The translations under genes and the position numbers were made by a program. 64,000 bases of DNA from contig NZ_RCNS01000003.1 in NCBI RefSeq assembly GCF_009725995.1, forward strand, positions 682,001 to 746,000. Reading direction: 5' to 3'. Source of the DNA: Zobellia laminariae (GTDB taxonomy: Bacteria; Bacteroidota; Bacteroidia; Flavobacteriales; Flavobacteriaceae). Below the pieces are notes generated by a model. It was not told where the DNA came from, made no database searches, and saw only the letters and a list, made by a program, of their open reading frames with translations. Shown here piece by piece: positions 18,104 to 27,408 of the stretch; the first letter of the stretch is position 1, and each line of letters starts with the position of its first letter.

Positions 18104-21100
18104 TTTTCAATAGATTTAAGGGGAGTTCTATAGTAAAAGTTGTGCCTTGGTCAAGATTACTCTTAAAGGTAATATTTCCTTCCATTAAAAGAACATATTG
18201 CCTTACGATGTTCAACCCCAAACCGGTACCCTCATAATTAGCCGCATTTTTAGCTCTATAAAAACGCTGAAATAAATGAACTTGGTCTTCGGTAGGTATG
18301 CCAATACCTTGATCCGTAACTTCAATAAAAAGATTAGTGTTCTTAGTATCAATTTTCAGGGATATTTTTTTGTTCTCTTGTGAATATTTAATGGCGTTAG
18401 ACAACAAATTATATACAATGTGCCTTAATAGTTTAGGATCAAGCTGCACATCTATATTGGATTGACTTTTGACAAGCTCAATTACTTGACCTGCTTTTTT
18501 AACACCCTGTATCTCTTCTACCAAAGACTCTAAAAATTCAACCAAATCAAATAAAGCAGGTTGTGATATTACTTTTCCTTCTTCCAACTTACTCAATGAT
18601 AAAAAGTCATTCAATATTCCTACTAAGTTCTTAACACTTACTTTTATCTTACTTATGTACTTAATTCTTTTTTCTTCTTGACCAACTTCATTCTGCCTTT
18701 CAATAAGATTTGTAGCAGAAAGTATGGTACTTAATGGAGTTCTAAACTCGTGTGAGGCCATTGAAATAAAGCGAGATTTCAATTCATTTAGCTCTTTTTC
18801 TTTTTCTAACGTATTCCTAATTTCAACTTCTACCCTTTTCTGATCAGAAATATTGTTGTAAACCAGTAATGCCCGTGTTACCACATGATCTTCATTAAAT
18901 AAAGGGGTTGTATTTACCAAATAAGATATGTTCTCTACTTTTACTTCAAAAGAACAGTGCTCGCCTTTTAGCGTTTTCTGAACATTTTCCTTAACCTTTT
19001 TCTTAAGCTGAGTTGGTACATTACTTAATTCATCTATTCTTTTTCCAACTTGTATGGCTTCTCTAAACCCAACAGCATCTAGGTCTTCTCCTTCAATAAA
19101 CACTACAGACATATTGAAATCTACTACACCTACAAAACCCCTTGGAAAGTTTTTGAAAATGGTTTCCAACAGCTTTTGACTGTCTATAGCACTATTCTCG
19201 GCAGTTTTGGTAATTTGTATTTGGTCTTCAAGACTTAAATTAGACTCTACCAATTTCTGAACCATATCCTTTAACTCCACCGTCCGATCGGCTACCTTAC
19301 TTTCTAATGCTCCCGCATAAGCAGCCAATTCTTCCCTACTATTTTTTAAAGCAACGCCTTCATTATGTTGGTCAATAGCCACACTTGTAGCCTGCGTTAT
19401 ATTGTAGATGATTTCTTTTTCTGTATCAAGAGGTATTCTAGAAACGGGAAAATAAATAGCAAAGGTTCCTAACAGTTCCTTATTAGATGAAAATATAGGA
19501 AATGACCAGCAAGCTTTAATGTTCTCTTTCAAAGCCAAATCTCTGAAATTTTCCCACATTGGATTATTAAACGTATCCGAAACGATTACTTCTTCTTTTA
19601 AATATGCTGTTGTACCAGAAGATCCATTTCCTGGACCTACAAACATATTTTCTATAGCTTTCGTATAGGTTTCGGACAGGTTGGGAGCTGCCAATTTTTC
19701 CAATTTTCCAGATATTTTATCCAATAAAAGAATAGAACCTTGGCAGTTTGGAATGGCGGTCTCTATGGTCTCAATAATCTTATAAGCAATACTTTTTAGT
19801 GGTTCATGTTGAATAATCATATCCATAACATGAGACTGCCCTATTTTAAAGAACTCATTAATTTTGTGAGTAGTAACGTCATTTTGTACTCCAACAAAAT
19901 GGGTCATTATCTTTTTGCTGTTATATATGGGCGTTATACTGATGTCATTCCAGAATAAAGAGCCATCTTTTCTATAGTTACGCAAAACCACGCGGCATGC
20001 TTCTCCTTTTTCAATGGCAACAGCCATTATTTTAATTTCAATTTGCTCCTTATCTTCATCTTGTAGGAACCGGCAGTTTTTACCCATGAAATCTTCCTTC
20101 TCATACCCTGTTATTCTAGTAAAAGCTTCATTACCATAAATAATAGGAAAATCCGGCTTTTGGGTATCGCAAATAATAATTCCGCTAGCTGTGGCACCCA
20201 ATGCACGATTACGGACATATAAAATATCTTCTATTGCCCTCTCTTGCGTGATATCTCTAATGATGGTCAAAAGCTTATTTTTACCCATAGGAACAATCCT
20301 ACCTTCATAAAACTGCCTTCCGTTTTCCCCATCAAAATTATACTCCACAAACTGAAGTTCTCCCGTTTCAATGGTTTTATCCATTCCCTTACGTACAGCC
20401 TCAGCAATATGAGCAGGTAACAGTTCATGTATATACCCACCTACCAAACCATCTGGTGAAGCAAAAAGTTTTTCAGGCTCTGGTGTATAGCTATCAAGAA
20501 ATTTACCGTCATGATTTAGAATAAACGTCATGTCCGGCAATGCGTTTAACAAAGCCTTGTTCTTAGCTAAATTATCTTCTAGCCGCTGTTCTATTTCTTT
20601 TTGTTCGGTTATATCCTGTATGGTTCCAAACCATTCCAATGGTTCCCCAACAGCATCATAAGATGCCCTCCCATGAGCCGTGATATATCTTACCGTACCA
20701 TCTTTTCTTACTATTCTTACTTTATTTGAAAAGGCCGTACCGTTTTCTATAGCAAAATCTACAGATGCTTTAGTCTCTTGCCGGTCATCACGGTGAATAA
20801 AACTAAAGGCTGTCTCTTTGGTAAGTCGCTTATCACCAGGTTGCAGGCCACATATTCTATAAAACTCATCAGACCAATTTCTTTCACCTGTTTTTAGATT
20901 CCAAAACCAACTGCCAATATGAGCAAGACTTTGAGCCTCGTTCATTTTTTCTGTATTGATAGCCGCTTTTTTCTGAGCTAATAATCGTTCTGTAATATCT
21001 ACTACAAAAGCCACAACTAAATGCTCATCTTTTATTTCTGTAGGGCTTAAACTTATTTCTAATGGAATTTGAACTCCATCTTTCTTAAGTCCCCATAAAT

Positions 21101-21359
21101 CTTCTCCTTTTCCCATAGCCCTACTTGAGGGAGATTTCGCAAAACCTTTTCTATGATTTTCATGAGATTTTTCAAATTGATGCGGGATAAGATTTTCCAC
21201 TTTTTTACCCACCAACTCCCCTAGTTCATAGCCAAACATTTTTTCAATAGAAGGATTTGCCTTGATAATTTGGCCTTGCTCATCTACAACCAAAATACCT
21301 TCTACCGAGGATTGAAATATACCTTTAAAAAGTTCACTATCGTTAAGTTTTTCTACCAT
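18081..21359 (-). CDS. Hybrid-input histidine kinase with FixL-like PAS, LOV and GAF domains
   Basis: A 1092-residue soluble sensor kinase. The domains are: PAS1 (about 8-125) resembling the FixL heme-PAS with a histidine at position 66 (IPHQFEKSHE), PAS2, PAS3, a LOV-type PAS with GKNCRFLQ (flavin-adduct cysteine at 429) plus the NYRKDG, FWND and GVQND signatures, a GAF domain (about 505-665), a coiled coil, PAS5, HisKA with phospho-acceptor H870 (ASHEFRTP) and HATPase with LLSNAIKYS, DQGIGIP and GTGLGLN. No membrane segment, so it senses cytoplasmic cues, possibly oxygen or redox and blue light. It is co-transcribed with its response regulator from a promoter with a regulon box, implying feedback. 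Confidence 0.92.
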   Translation of the reverse strand: MVEKLNDSELFKGIFQSSVEGILVVDEQGQIIKANPSIEKMFGYELGELVGKKVENLIPHQFEKSHENHRKGFAKSPSSRAMGKGEDLWGLKKDGVQIPLEISLSPTEIKDEHLVVAFVVDITERLLAQKKAAINTEKMNEAQSLAHIGSWFWNLKTGERNWSDEFYRICGLQPGDKRLTKETAFSFIHRDDRQETKASVDFAIENGTAFSNKVRIVRKDGTVRYITAHGRASYDAVGEPLEWFGTIQDITEQKEIEQRLEDNLAKNKALLNALPDMTFILNHDGKFLDSYTPEPEKLFASPDGLVGGYIHELLPAHIAEAVRKGMDKTIETGELQFVEYNFDGENGRQFYEGRIVPMGKNKLLTIIRDITQERAIEDILYVRNRALGATASGIIICDTQKPDFPIIYGNEAFTRITGYEKEDFMGKNCRFLQDEDKEQIEIKIMAVAIEKGEACRVVLRNYRKDGSLFWNDISITPIYNSKKIMTHFVGVQNDVTTHKINEFFKIGQSHVMDMIIQHEPLKSIAYKIIETIETAIPNCQGSILLLDKISGKLEKLAAPNLSETYTKAIENMFVGPGNGSSGTTAYLKEEVIVSDTFNNPMWENFRDLALKENIKACWSFPIFSSNKELLGTFAIYFPVSRIPLDTEKEIIYNITQATSVAIDQHNEGVALKNSREELAAYAGALESKVADRTVELKDMVQKLVESNLSLEDQIQITKTAENSAIDSQKLLETIFKNFPRGFVGVVDFNMSVVFIEGEDLDAVGFREAIQVGKRIDELSNVPTQLKKKVKENVQKTLKGEHCSFEVKVENISYLVNTTPLFNEDHVVTRALLVYNNISDQKRVEVEIRNTLEKEKELNELKSRFISMASHEFRTPLSTILSATNLIERQNEVGQEEKRIKYISKIKVSVKNLVGILNDFLSLSKLEEGKVISQPALFDLVEFLESLVEEIQGVKKAGQVIELVKSQSNIDVQLDPKLLRHIVYNLLSNAIKYSQENKKISLKIDTKNTNLFIEVTDQGIGIPTEDQVHLFQRFYRAKNAANYEGTGLGLNIVRQYVLLMEGNITFKSNLDQGTTFTIELPLNLLKNEKNTTY

Positions 21360-21525
21360 ATACGCAGGGTAAGAGTCTTTCTTTACAGACTAAATTAAGA
21401 AAAAGGAAAGGACTGCGGCAGAAGTTTAGTCCTAAAAAAACACACCCAAATACTAAGCCCCAATAGCTGAGATTGTATACTTTGCTTATTAATATTGGGG
21501 AAAGAGCGTCCATGTAGAGTTTTAA

Positions 21526-21568
21526 CAAATATAAAGTTACCCTCCCTTCAAAAATATGACGCTTGTCA
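21526..21568 (-). promoter_or_regulatory. TGAY-N4-RTCA operator and -7 box of the kinase/regulator operon
   Basis: Palindrome tgacgcttgtca (21557-21568), 23-bp spacer, TATATTTG on the minus strand (21533-21526). The leader to 21359 is about 160 nt. It implies positive autoregulation. Confidence 0.8.
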
Positions 21569-21601
21569 TGTTTTAAACTTTATACCCTAGACTACAACAA
21601 A

Positions 21602-22378
21602 CTAGTTCTCTTTAACTGGAAACGTACCTCCGTTTTCATCAAGAATTCTCTTTGTGGTCAGGTAGCCTAAATCAAATATGGCATCAATACTGTTCATGTC
21701 AAACGTTCCATATTCCGATAGGCCTTCTGGTAAGATAATCATATCACATTCGCCAAATTTCAACATAGATTCTGAAGCGGACTTTAGTTTATAAGCTCGC
21801 TCAACTACCGTATAGGAATGTTTTAAATCTTCTATTCTTATTTTCTTTAAAGCATTTACATAGCTTCCAATAATCTTATCGCATTTCTTTTTAAGTGGTT
21901 CTATGGGGAAATTGTTTAAAACGCCACCATCTATATAATAGGCATCCCCTATTTTCATAGGTGTGAACATCCCTGGAAATGTAGCCGAGGCAAGTACAGG
22001 GCGAATAACCTGCCCTTTATGAAACACTTTTAGGGTTCCTCTTATAATATCTGTAGCAGTTACATAAAGTGGTTTTTTTAATGCACTAAAATCGTCCACA
22101 GGGAAAAATTCCTTGAAATTTTCATAATACTTTTCAGTATCAAAAAAGCCAGGTTTACTACGAGCGTAGTTTTGTGTACGAAATAAAGGAATGGTTTTAA
22201 AAAAATGTAATATTTCTGACCAACTGGCACCACTCGCATAAAGTGCACCCACAACGGCCCCGGCACTTGTACCTGCAATATGTGTTGGAAAGATGTCATG
22301 CTCTTCCAGAGCTTTTATAGCGCCAATGTGTGCTACACCCCTAATTCCTCCTCCAGAAAGTACAAGACCAATATTCAT
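21602..22378 (-). CDS. Patatin-like phospholipase
   Basis: A 258-residue patatin-family lipid acyl hydrolase. The oxyanion motif SGGGIRG is at residues 8-14, the nucleophile elbow GTSAG at 40-44 (catalytic serine) and the dyad aspartate in DGGVLNN near residue 159. No signal peptide, so it is cytoplasmic or at the inner membrane face. It probably releases fatty acids from phospholipids. It is the last gene of a leftward operon with cardiolipin synthase; membrane-lipid remodelling is the shared theme, and free unsaturated fatty acids could feed the oleate hydratases. Confidence 0.93.
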   Translation of the reverse strand: MNIGLVLSGGGIRGVAHIGAIKALEEHDIFPTHIAGTSAGAVVGALYASGASWSEILHFFKTIPLFRTQNYARSKPGFFDTEKYYENFKEFFPVDDFSALKKPLYVTATDIIRGTLKVFHKGQVIRPVLASATFPGMFTPMKIGDAYYIDGGVLNNFPIEPLKKKCDKIIGSYVNALKKIRIEDLKHSYTVVERAYKLKSASESMLKFGECDMIILPEGLSEYGTFDMNSIDAIFDLGYLTTKRILDENGGTFPVKEN

Positions 22379-22445
22379 TTTTATTCTACTTGGTTATTAA
22401 TATACAATATACCTGATATAAACGTATTAAAATTGGATTATCTCT

Positions 22446-23882
22446 TTACAAGACGGGACTAAAAACTTTGGCAAATCCCTCTTTCAGACGGTCTAATTTG
22501 GGTCTTTTTTTAAATTCATGATAATCCATTTGCTCGCTTATTTTACAGTCTCTCAAAAAATCGTGTTTCAGTTGTTCGGTAAGCTCTCTATCGTACGCCA
22601 AAATGTTTACCTCATAATTCTGCTCAAAGCTTCTGACATCTAAATTAGCAGTACCTATGGTTGTTAACTGATCATCCGAAAACATGACTTTACTATGTAA
22701 AAACCCTTCAGGATATAAATAAATTTTAATACCAGCCTCTAGAAAATTTTCAAAATACGATTGTACGCTCCACTTAACTAAAAAACTATCGGAATTGGAA
22801 GAAAGCAAAATCCTCACGTCTACACCGCCCAACGCAGCCACCTGTAAAGCTTCCATAATTGCCTCACCAGGTATGATATAAGGATTGATAATATACACGT
22901 ACTTTTTAGCTCTGTTTATCAATGAAAAATAAAGTTGATGTACGGATGGAAAATCAGAATCCGGTCCGCTTGATACCGTTTGCACAATAGATTTCCCTAT
23001 TTCCGGAATGGCAGTAAAATAGCTTAATGTTAGAATATCGTCCTTACCACTGGCAAAATTCCAATCCATAGCAAATACGGCTTGTAAACTATTTACTACG
23101 GGACCTCTAAGTCGCAAATGCATATCATGCCATGTTCCTAAAACAGGATCTCCGATAAGGTATTTATCCGATACATTAATACCGCCCGTAAAAGCGGTAA
23201 GACCATCAACAACAACTATTTTTCTATGGTTTCTGTAGTTGATAGATGAGAGTAACCTCTTAAATCGTATGGGTAAAAAGCCGTACACCTCTATACCTGA
23301 TTTCTTTAGATTATTTATATAAGTTTTGCTTAAGGTATTACTTCCCAAGCCGTCATACAAAAAACGTACTTCTACACCTTCTTTTCTTTTCTTTTGTAAA
23401 ATGGAAAGAAACCTATTTGCCAATTCGCCTTCCTCAAAAATATAATATTGAATGTGTATAAATCTTTGGGCACTTTCCATAGCCTCAAAAATAGCCTCAA
23501 AAGTTACCGGGCCATCTTTAAGCACCGTAAGTTCATTACCCTGACTAGGTAAAAAATTGGAGTTTTTAGCTATAAGCTTCACCAATTTTATGTGGCTTTT
23601 GATGGGAGCAGGAACGGTTAAATCTTCATCGTCATCAATATCATCATAATAGTCTTTTACCGTTTTGAGGTACGCTGTTATTTCTTCTGTCTTTTTAAGC
23701 CTGTAAAACTTGTTTTTACGTCTATTACGACCAAGAACATAGTAAAACAACATTCCACCAACAGGAATTGTAAAGATGGCCAAAAGCCAGCCCAAAGTCT
23801 TTGTGGGACGAATACCGTAAAGCAGTAACCTAACCACTAAGAAAAGGGCCAACGAAAAATAAATAATAAGAGCGATGGTCAT
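22446..23882 (-). CDS. cls: Cardiolipin synthase
   Basis: A 478-residue phospholipase-D-superfamily cardiolipin synthase that condenses phosphatidylglycerol into cardiolipin. Two N-terminal transmembrane helices (about 2-23 and 30-50) precede a duplicated PLD domain. HKD motif 1 is NHRKIVVVDG with the trailing GGINV, and motif 2 is HSKVMFSDD with GTANLDVRSF. Length fits the family. It lies between a DUF6134-like exported protein gene and the patatin gene in a leftward operon started by the operator at 24543-24585. Confidence 0.95.
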   Translation of the reverse strand: MTIALIIYFSLALFLVVRLLLYGIRPTKTLGWLLAIFTIPVGGMLFYYVLGRNRRKNKFYRLKKTEEITAYLKTVKDYYDDIDDDEDLTVPAPIKSHIKLVKLIAKNSNFLPSQGNELTVLKDGPVTFEAIFEAMESAQRFIHIQYYIFEEGELANRFLSILQKKRKEGVEVRFLYDGLGSNTLSKTYINNLKKSGIEVYGFLPIRFKRLLSSINYRNHRKIVVVDGLTAFTGGINVSDKYLIGDPVLGTWHDMHLRLRGPVVNSLQAVFAMDWNFASGKDDILTLSYFTAIPEIGKSIVQTVSSGPDSDFPSVHQLYFSLINRAKKYVYIINPYIIPGEAIMEALQVAALGGVDVRILLSSNSDSFLVKWSVQSYFENFLEAGIKIYLYPEGFLHSKVMFSDDQLTTIGTANLDVRSFEQNYEVNILAYDRELTEQLKHDFLRDCKISEQMDYHEFKKRPKLDRLKEGFAKVFSPVL

Positions 23883-23914
23883 ATTCTGGGTATTAATTGA
23901 ATGCGATATAAGGT

Positions 23915-24505
23915 TTACTCTCGGATACGTATTTTAAAATTTACCAAGCCACCATCAATATCCGCTTCATGTAAAATACCATTTTTATAGAAGTAGACAT
24001 TCTCTTTACCATTAGCATTAATTTTTTTGTACTTATGATTTCCTAATGAAACAATAGTATTCATGGTACCATCTTGTTCAGAATAGCATTCTTTGATATT
24101 CTTTGGCTCCTTAAAATACATTAATACCGTGGTATATTGAATAGAGTCTTGTAAGGCACTTTCTTTTTTATCTTTTATAATTTCATATTGAGCATTTTTC
24201 CATAAGGTACTTGTTTCTGCATGTTCTCTACTATTAACAACAATGCTAACCTTGGCTTTTTTGAGCATGGACTTACTAAAAGTTACATCATATTTATAAT
24301 CTACCTCTATTGTCCTCAACAGCTTGGTTTTAATACTCGTAAAACTCTGATATGTGGTTATAGTTCCTTTTGTTTTTTGGTGTGTGTCCAAACTACCAAT
24401 TACCTTATCTTTCATAACTATGTCATAATATAGCTCAGTAGAATTAGAAACTGAATCACTACTAAAACCCATAAATAAGAGAAGCCATATTAGATGCTTG
24501 AACAT
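23915..24505 (-). CDS. DUF6134-like exported protein
   Basis: A 196-residue protein with a short N-terminal signal-like segment (residues 3-17). The body is beta-rich: LYYDIVMKDKVIGSLDTHQK near the N-terminus and FYKNGILHEADI near the C-terminus. This resembles DUF6134-type proteins of Bacteroidetes, which have no known activity. First gene of the operon with cardiolipin synthase and patatin (32-bp gap to cls), preceded by a regulon operator. Confidence 0.7.
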   Translation of the reverse strand: MFKHLIWLLLFMGFSSDSVSNSTELYYDIVMKDKVIGSLDTHQKTKGTITTYQSFTSIKTKLLRTIEVDYKYDVTFSKSMLKKAKVSIVVNSREHAETSTLWKNAQYEIIKDKKESALQDSIQYTTVLMYFKEPKNIKECYSEQDGTMNTIVSLGNHKYKKINANGKENVYFYKNGILHEADIDGGLVNFKIRIRE

Positions 24506-24542
24506 AATGCTTTTATTTATTTAAAAGAAGCTGTATTATAGT

Positions 24543-24585
24543 GCAAATTACTGTTTATTACACAGTATGAGCCTGACATATATCA
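24543..24585 (-). promoter_or_regulatory. TGAY-N4-RTCA operator of the cls/patatin operon
   Basis: Palindrome tgacatatatca (24574-24585), 23 bp, then TAATTTGC (24550-24543, minus strand), a slightly shifted -7 box. The rest of the gap 24586-24844 holds nothing I can support. Confidence 0.65.
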
Positions 24586-24844
24586 TGTAAACATACCTAT
24601 GCATTACTAGATATAGACTTGAAAATAACCACTAAGATGATTTCTGAAAAAAAAGTAATAAATCTAAGTTCCTATTGAAGTGATAAAGAACTTAAGTGGA
24701 ATTGCCTATGACTCCGAGAAAATGAGAAGTGAGTTTTAGGTGGAGTTTCTAATACATAAAAAGAAAAAATGCCCTCAAATCTAACTTAATTACATGGACG
24801 CATCTAAGTTTTAATAGGAAGGCATTTCTAATGGTTAGTGCTTG

Positions 24845-25279
24845 CTAGTTAATCTCTACTGTTTTAGGTTCATGTTTTTTAGCGCTTTCTTTTTTAGCTA
24901 ACTTAAATTTAAGAACGCCATCTTTATATGCTGCTTTAATTTCATCGTCCGAAACGCTTTCTGGTAGTCGAAGCGATTTTTTAAACGAGGTATAACTAAA
25001 CTCCTTGCGGCTATAATTATCTTCGTCCTCTTCTTTTGAGTTTGAATTTTCTGCCGAAATGTTTAGACACCCATTCTCAACACTCACATTAAAATCTTTC
25101 TTCTCATAGCCAGGTGCGGCTAGTTCCACCTCAAAATTATCATCGTTTTCCTTTACATTCATGGCGGGTTCTTCAATTTTATTCAACCAAGAACCTCCAT
25201 TAAAAAAATCATCGCTATTAAAGAAATCAGGAGTTACCAGATTTCCCCAAGGTTTTCTATCAAATTTTACTAGTGACAT
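24845..25279 (-). CDS. Hsp20/alpha-crystallin small heat-shock protein
   Basis: A 144-residue small heat-shock chaperone (holdase). The alpha-crystallin domain spans about 35-135, with VELAAPGYEKKDFNVSVENGCLNISAE, a charged loop, and YKDGVLKFKLAKKE, matching the A-x-x-x-x-G-V-L signature in a G-V-L form. I start at ATG 25279 (MSLVKFDRKPW); an upstream in-frame start at 25351 would lie across the promoter and operator. Small heat-shock proteins are hallmark members of the DosR dormancy regulon, which this island resembles. Confidence 0.95.
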   Translation of the reverse strand: MSLVKFDRKPWGNLVTPDFFNSDDFFNGGSWLNKIEEPAMNVKENDDNFEVELAAPGYEKKDFNVSVENGCLNISAENSNSKEEDEDNYSRKEFSYTSFKKSLRLPESVSDDEIKAAYKDGVLKFKLAKKESAKKHEPKTVEIN

Positions 25280-25314
25280 AATTCTAAAATTTTTAGTTAA
25301 ACAATTACATGTAG

Positions 25315-25357
25315 CAAAAGTATTATAGTCTCGTGCTGATAAAAATGACATAAATCA
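25315..25357 (-). promoter_or_regulatory. TGAY-N4-RTCA operator and -7 box of hsp20
   Basis: Palindrome tgacataaatca (25346-25357), 23-bp spacer, TACTTTTG on the minus strand (25322-25315), about 35 bp before the start at 25279. Confidence 0.8.
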
Positions 25358-25394
25358 GGTAATTGAAAAAAAATAATAAAATTTAAGCGCTAGA

Positions 25395-25799
25395 TCAATC
25401 CCTTAAAAGCAACGCTAATTTGGCTAGAATAATGAGTTCTGCTTTGTTGGTTCCCGAAAATGATTTGGCAATGGAATTTGCGGTATCCGCAATTAAAATT
25501 TTTACTTGTTCTGTAAAAAGTTTTAAATGTTCTGTATAATATTTCGTAAAATCCTCAAAACACTGTCCACTTTCCTTGCCATTTTCCAATAGCCGATCAA
25601 ACACCGTTTCTATCTGGTAGGCAGCATCAGCGTTGTACCTATCTTCTATATCATCAACAGTTAACCAACTTTCTCTTATAATCTCCTTTAATCTGGCTAG
25701 CTCTTTAGTATGCACCGTACGGTCTGCTATGGCTATCGCATAAAACAGTGTTCCAAGATTTTGGTAGAATTCAATGCCTACTCTATTAGGACTTAGCAT
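25395..25799 (-). CDS. TerB-like helical protein
   Basis: A 134-residue all-helical protein without signal or membrane segments. The segment FYAIAIADRTVHTKELARLKEIIRESW (about residues 15-41) has the acidic loop and helix pattern of TerB-like domains (tellurite resistance/stress). Start chosen at ATG 25799, because the longer frame to 25847 would include the promoter box at 25826-25833. It has its own operator and is divergent from the second sensor kinase. Confidence 0.6.
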   Translation of the reverse strand: MLSPNRVGIEFYQNLGTLFYAIAIADRTVHTKELARLKEIIRESWLTVDDIEDRYNADAAYQIETVFDRLLENGKESGQCFEDFTKYYTEHLKLFTEQVKILIADTANSIAKSFSGTNKAELIILAKLALLLRD

Positions 25800-25825
25800 T
25801 TTTGTATATTTAAAGATTACATGAT

Positions 25826-25868
25826 TAAAAGTACATGGTATGCCCAATCTTTTCTATGACAAAAATCA
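25826..25868 (-). promoter_or_regulatory. TGAY-N4-RTCA operator of the TerB-like gene, adjacent to the second kinase start
   Basis: Palindrome tgacaaaaatca (25857-25868); 23 bp further on the minus strand lies TACTTTTA (25833-25826). On the plus strand the operator ends 23 bp before the ATG of the kinase gene at 25892, where no -7 box can fit. Confidence 0.7.
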
Positions 25869-25891
25869 GTTTAATGGTTTAACTTTATTTT

Positions 25892-27403
25892 ATGAACATT
25901 TTTCAAAAAAACAGTGACATTTTCAATTTGCTTGCTGAGGGCGTTTCCGAGGGTATTATTGTTGTTAACAGAGATCAGGTCATTGTAACGTCAAATTCAT
26001 CTGCAGAGGAAATGTTCGGCTATGAAAAAGGAGAACTTTTAGGAAAGCCTCTAGACACACTCATCCCCCAAAGGTATCACAAACATCATGACCAGCATGT
26101 AGACCATTTTATTTCAAAAAGTGAGAAGCGACAAATGGGCCATGGTCGCGACCTTCATGGTATTCGTAAAAACAAGGAAGAATTTCCTGTAGAGGCGGGT
26201 TTAAATCCTTTTGAATTAGATGGCTCTGTTTTTGTAATGGCCTTGATTATAGATATTACAGAGCGTAAAAAACGAGAGCAAGAATTAAGTCATTGGGCGA
26301 GAATCTTTAATGAATCAATAAACGAGATTTATATTTTTGACGCTAAATCGTTACATTTTCTCGACGTCAATAAAGCGGCTCAGCAAAATTTGGGATATCC
26401 TTTGGCCGAACTCAAAAAGATGACACCCATAGATATTAAACCCCATCTTACTCATCCTCAATTTGAAAAAATTATTGAGCCTCTACGAAAAGAAAAAAAA
26501 GAGAAGCTAAAGTTTGAGACTACCCATATAAGAAAAGACGGTTCTATCTATCCTGTTGAAGTTCATCTACAACTTTCAAATACAGGTCAAAACAAGAACT
26601 TTGTAGCAATGATACTTGATATCACAGAACGAAAAAATTATACTGAAAACCTAGAAAGAACAGTTCAAAAACGCACCCTGCAACTAACGGAGGCCTTGGA
26701 AAAAGAAAAAGAATTGAACGAACTAAAAACACGATTTTTATCTTTGGTTTCCCATGAATTCAAAACCCCCCTAAGTAGCATCCTCACTTCCATTACATTA
26801 TTGGGCAAATATAAACTTACAGAACAGCAGGAAAAACGCGATAAACATGTAACCACCATCCGCAAAAAAGTAAAATATCTGGATACTATTTTGAACGACT
26901 TCCTTTCTGTGGAACGATTAGAATCCGGAAAAGTCAATTATAATATTGAGGAATTTCCGTTAAGTAAATTGGTAAATGAGGTAGTGTACGACGCAAATAT
27001 GCTGCTCAAAGCCGGACAGAAAATACATTACCCCGAAAATATAGATGACGTATTCATTAAGTTTGATGAAAAAACTCTTGAACTTGTACTTTCAAACCTA
27101 ATACATAATGCCATAAAATATTCGCCAGAAGACTCTATTATAGATGTGTTGGTGAAAGATAACCTGAATACTATAGATTTACAGGTCATTGATAAAGGTA
27201 TTGGGATTCCAAAAGAAGACCAGAAATATATTTTTGACCGCTATTTCAGGGCAGAAAATGCCCTTTTGACACAAGGCACCGGAATAGGTTTAAACATTGC
27301 AAAACAACACTTAGAAAATTTGGGAGCTACCCTTAATTTCACCAGTACACAAGACAAGGGTTCTATATTTACCGTAGGCATACCAAAAGAACACAAAACC
27401 TAG
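25892..27403 (+). CDS. PAS histidine kinase with FixL-like PAS domain
   Basis: A 503-residue soluble histidine kinase. PAS1 (about 8-125) is close to the FixL heme-PAS in its F-helix: IPQRYHKHHDQHV with a histidine at position 66, then EKRQMGHGRDL. PAS2 (about 130-250) follows, then a coiled coil, HisKA with H288 (VSHEFKTP) and HATPase with NLIHNAIKYS, DKGIGIP and GTGIGLN. Non-heme PAS domains can share this histidine, so oxygen sensing is only a hypothesis. The response regulator follows after 5 bp. Confidence 0.92.
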   Translation: MNIFQKNSDIFNLLAEGVSEGIIVVNRDQVIVTSNSSAEEMFGYEKGELLGKPLDTLIPQRYHKHHDQHVDHFISKSEKRQMGHGRDLHGIRKNKEEFPVEAGLNPFELDGSVFVMALIIDITERKKREQELSHWARIFNESINEIYIFDAKSLHFLDVNKAAQQNLGYPLAELKKMTPIDIKPHLTHPQFEKIIEPLRKEKKEKLKFETTHIRKDGSIYPVEVHLQLSNTGQNKNFVAMILDITERKNYTENLERTVQKRTLQLTEALEKEKELNELKTRFLSLVSHEFKTPLSSILTSITLLGKYKLTEQQEKRDKHVTTIRKKVKYLDTILNDFLSVERLESGKVNYNIEEFPLSKLVNEVVYDANMLLKAGQKIHYPENIDDVFIKFDEKTLELVLSNLIHNAIKYSPEDSIIDVLVKDNLNTIDLQVIDKGIGIPKEDQKYIFDRYFRAENALLTQGTGIGLNIAKQHLENLGATLNFTSTQDKGSIFTVGIPKEHKT

Positions 27404-27408
27404 AAAAA

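Noticed and set aside
22414..22425. Possible operator tgatataaacgt upstream of the patatin gene
   Set aside because: The right half-site does not match RTCA and there is no -7 box at 23 bp; the gene is better explained as the last member of the cls operon.
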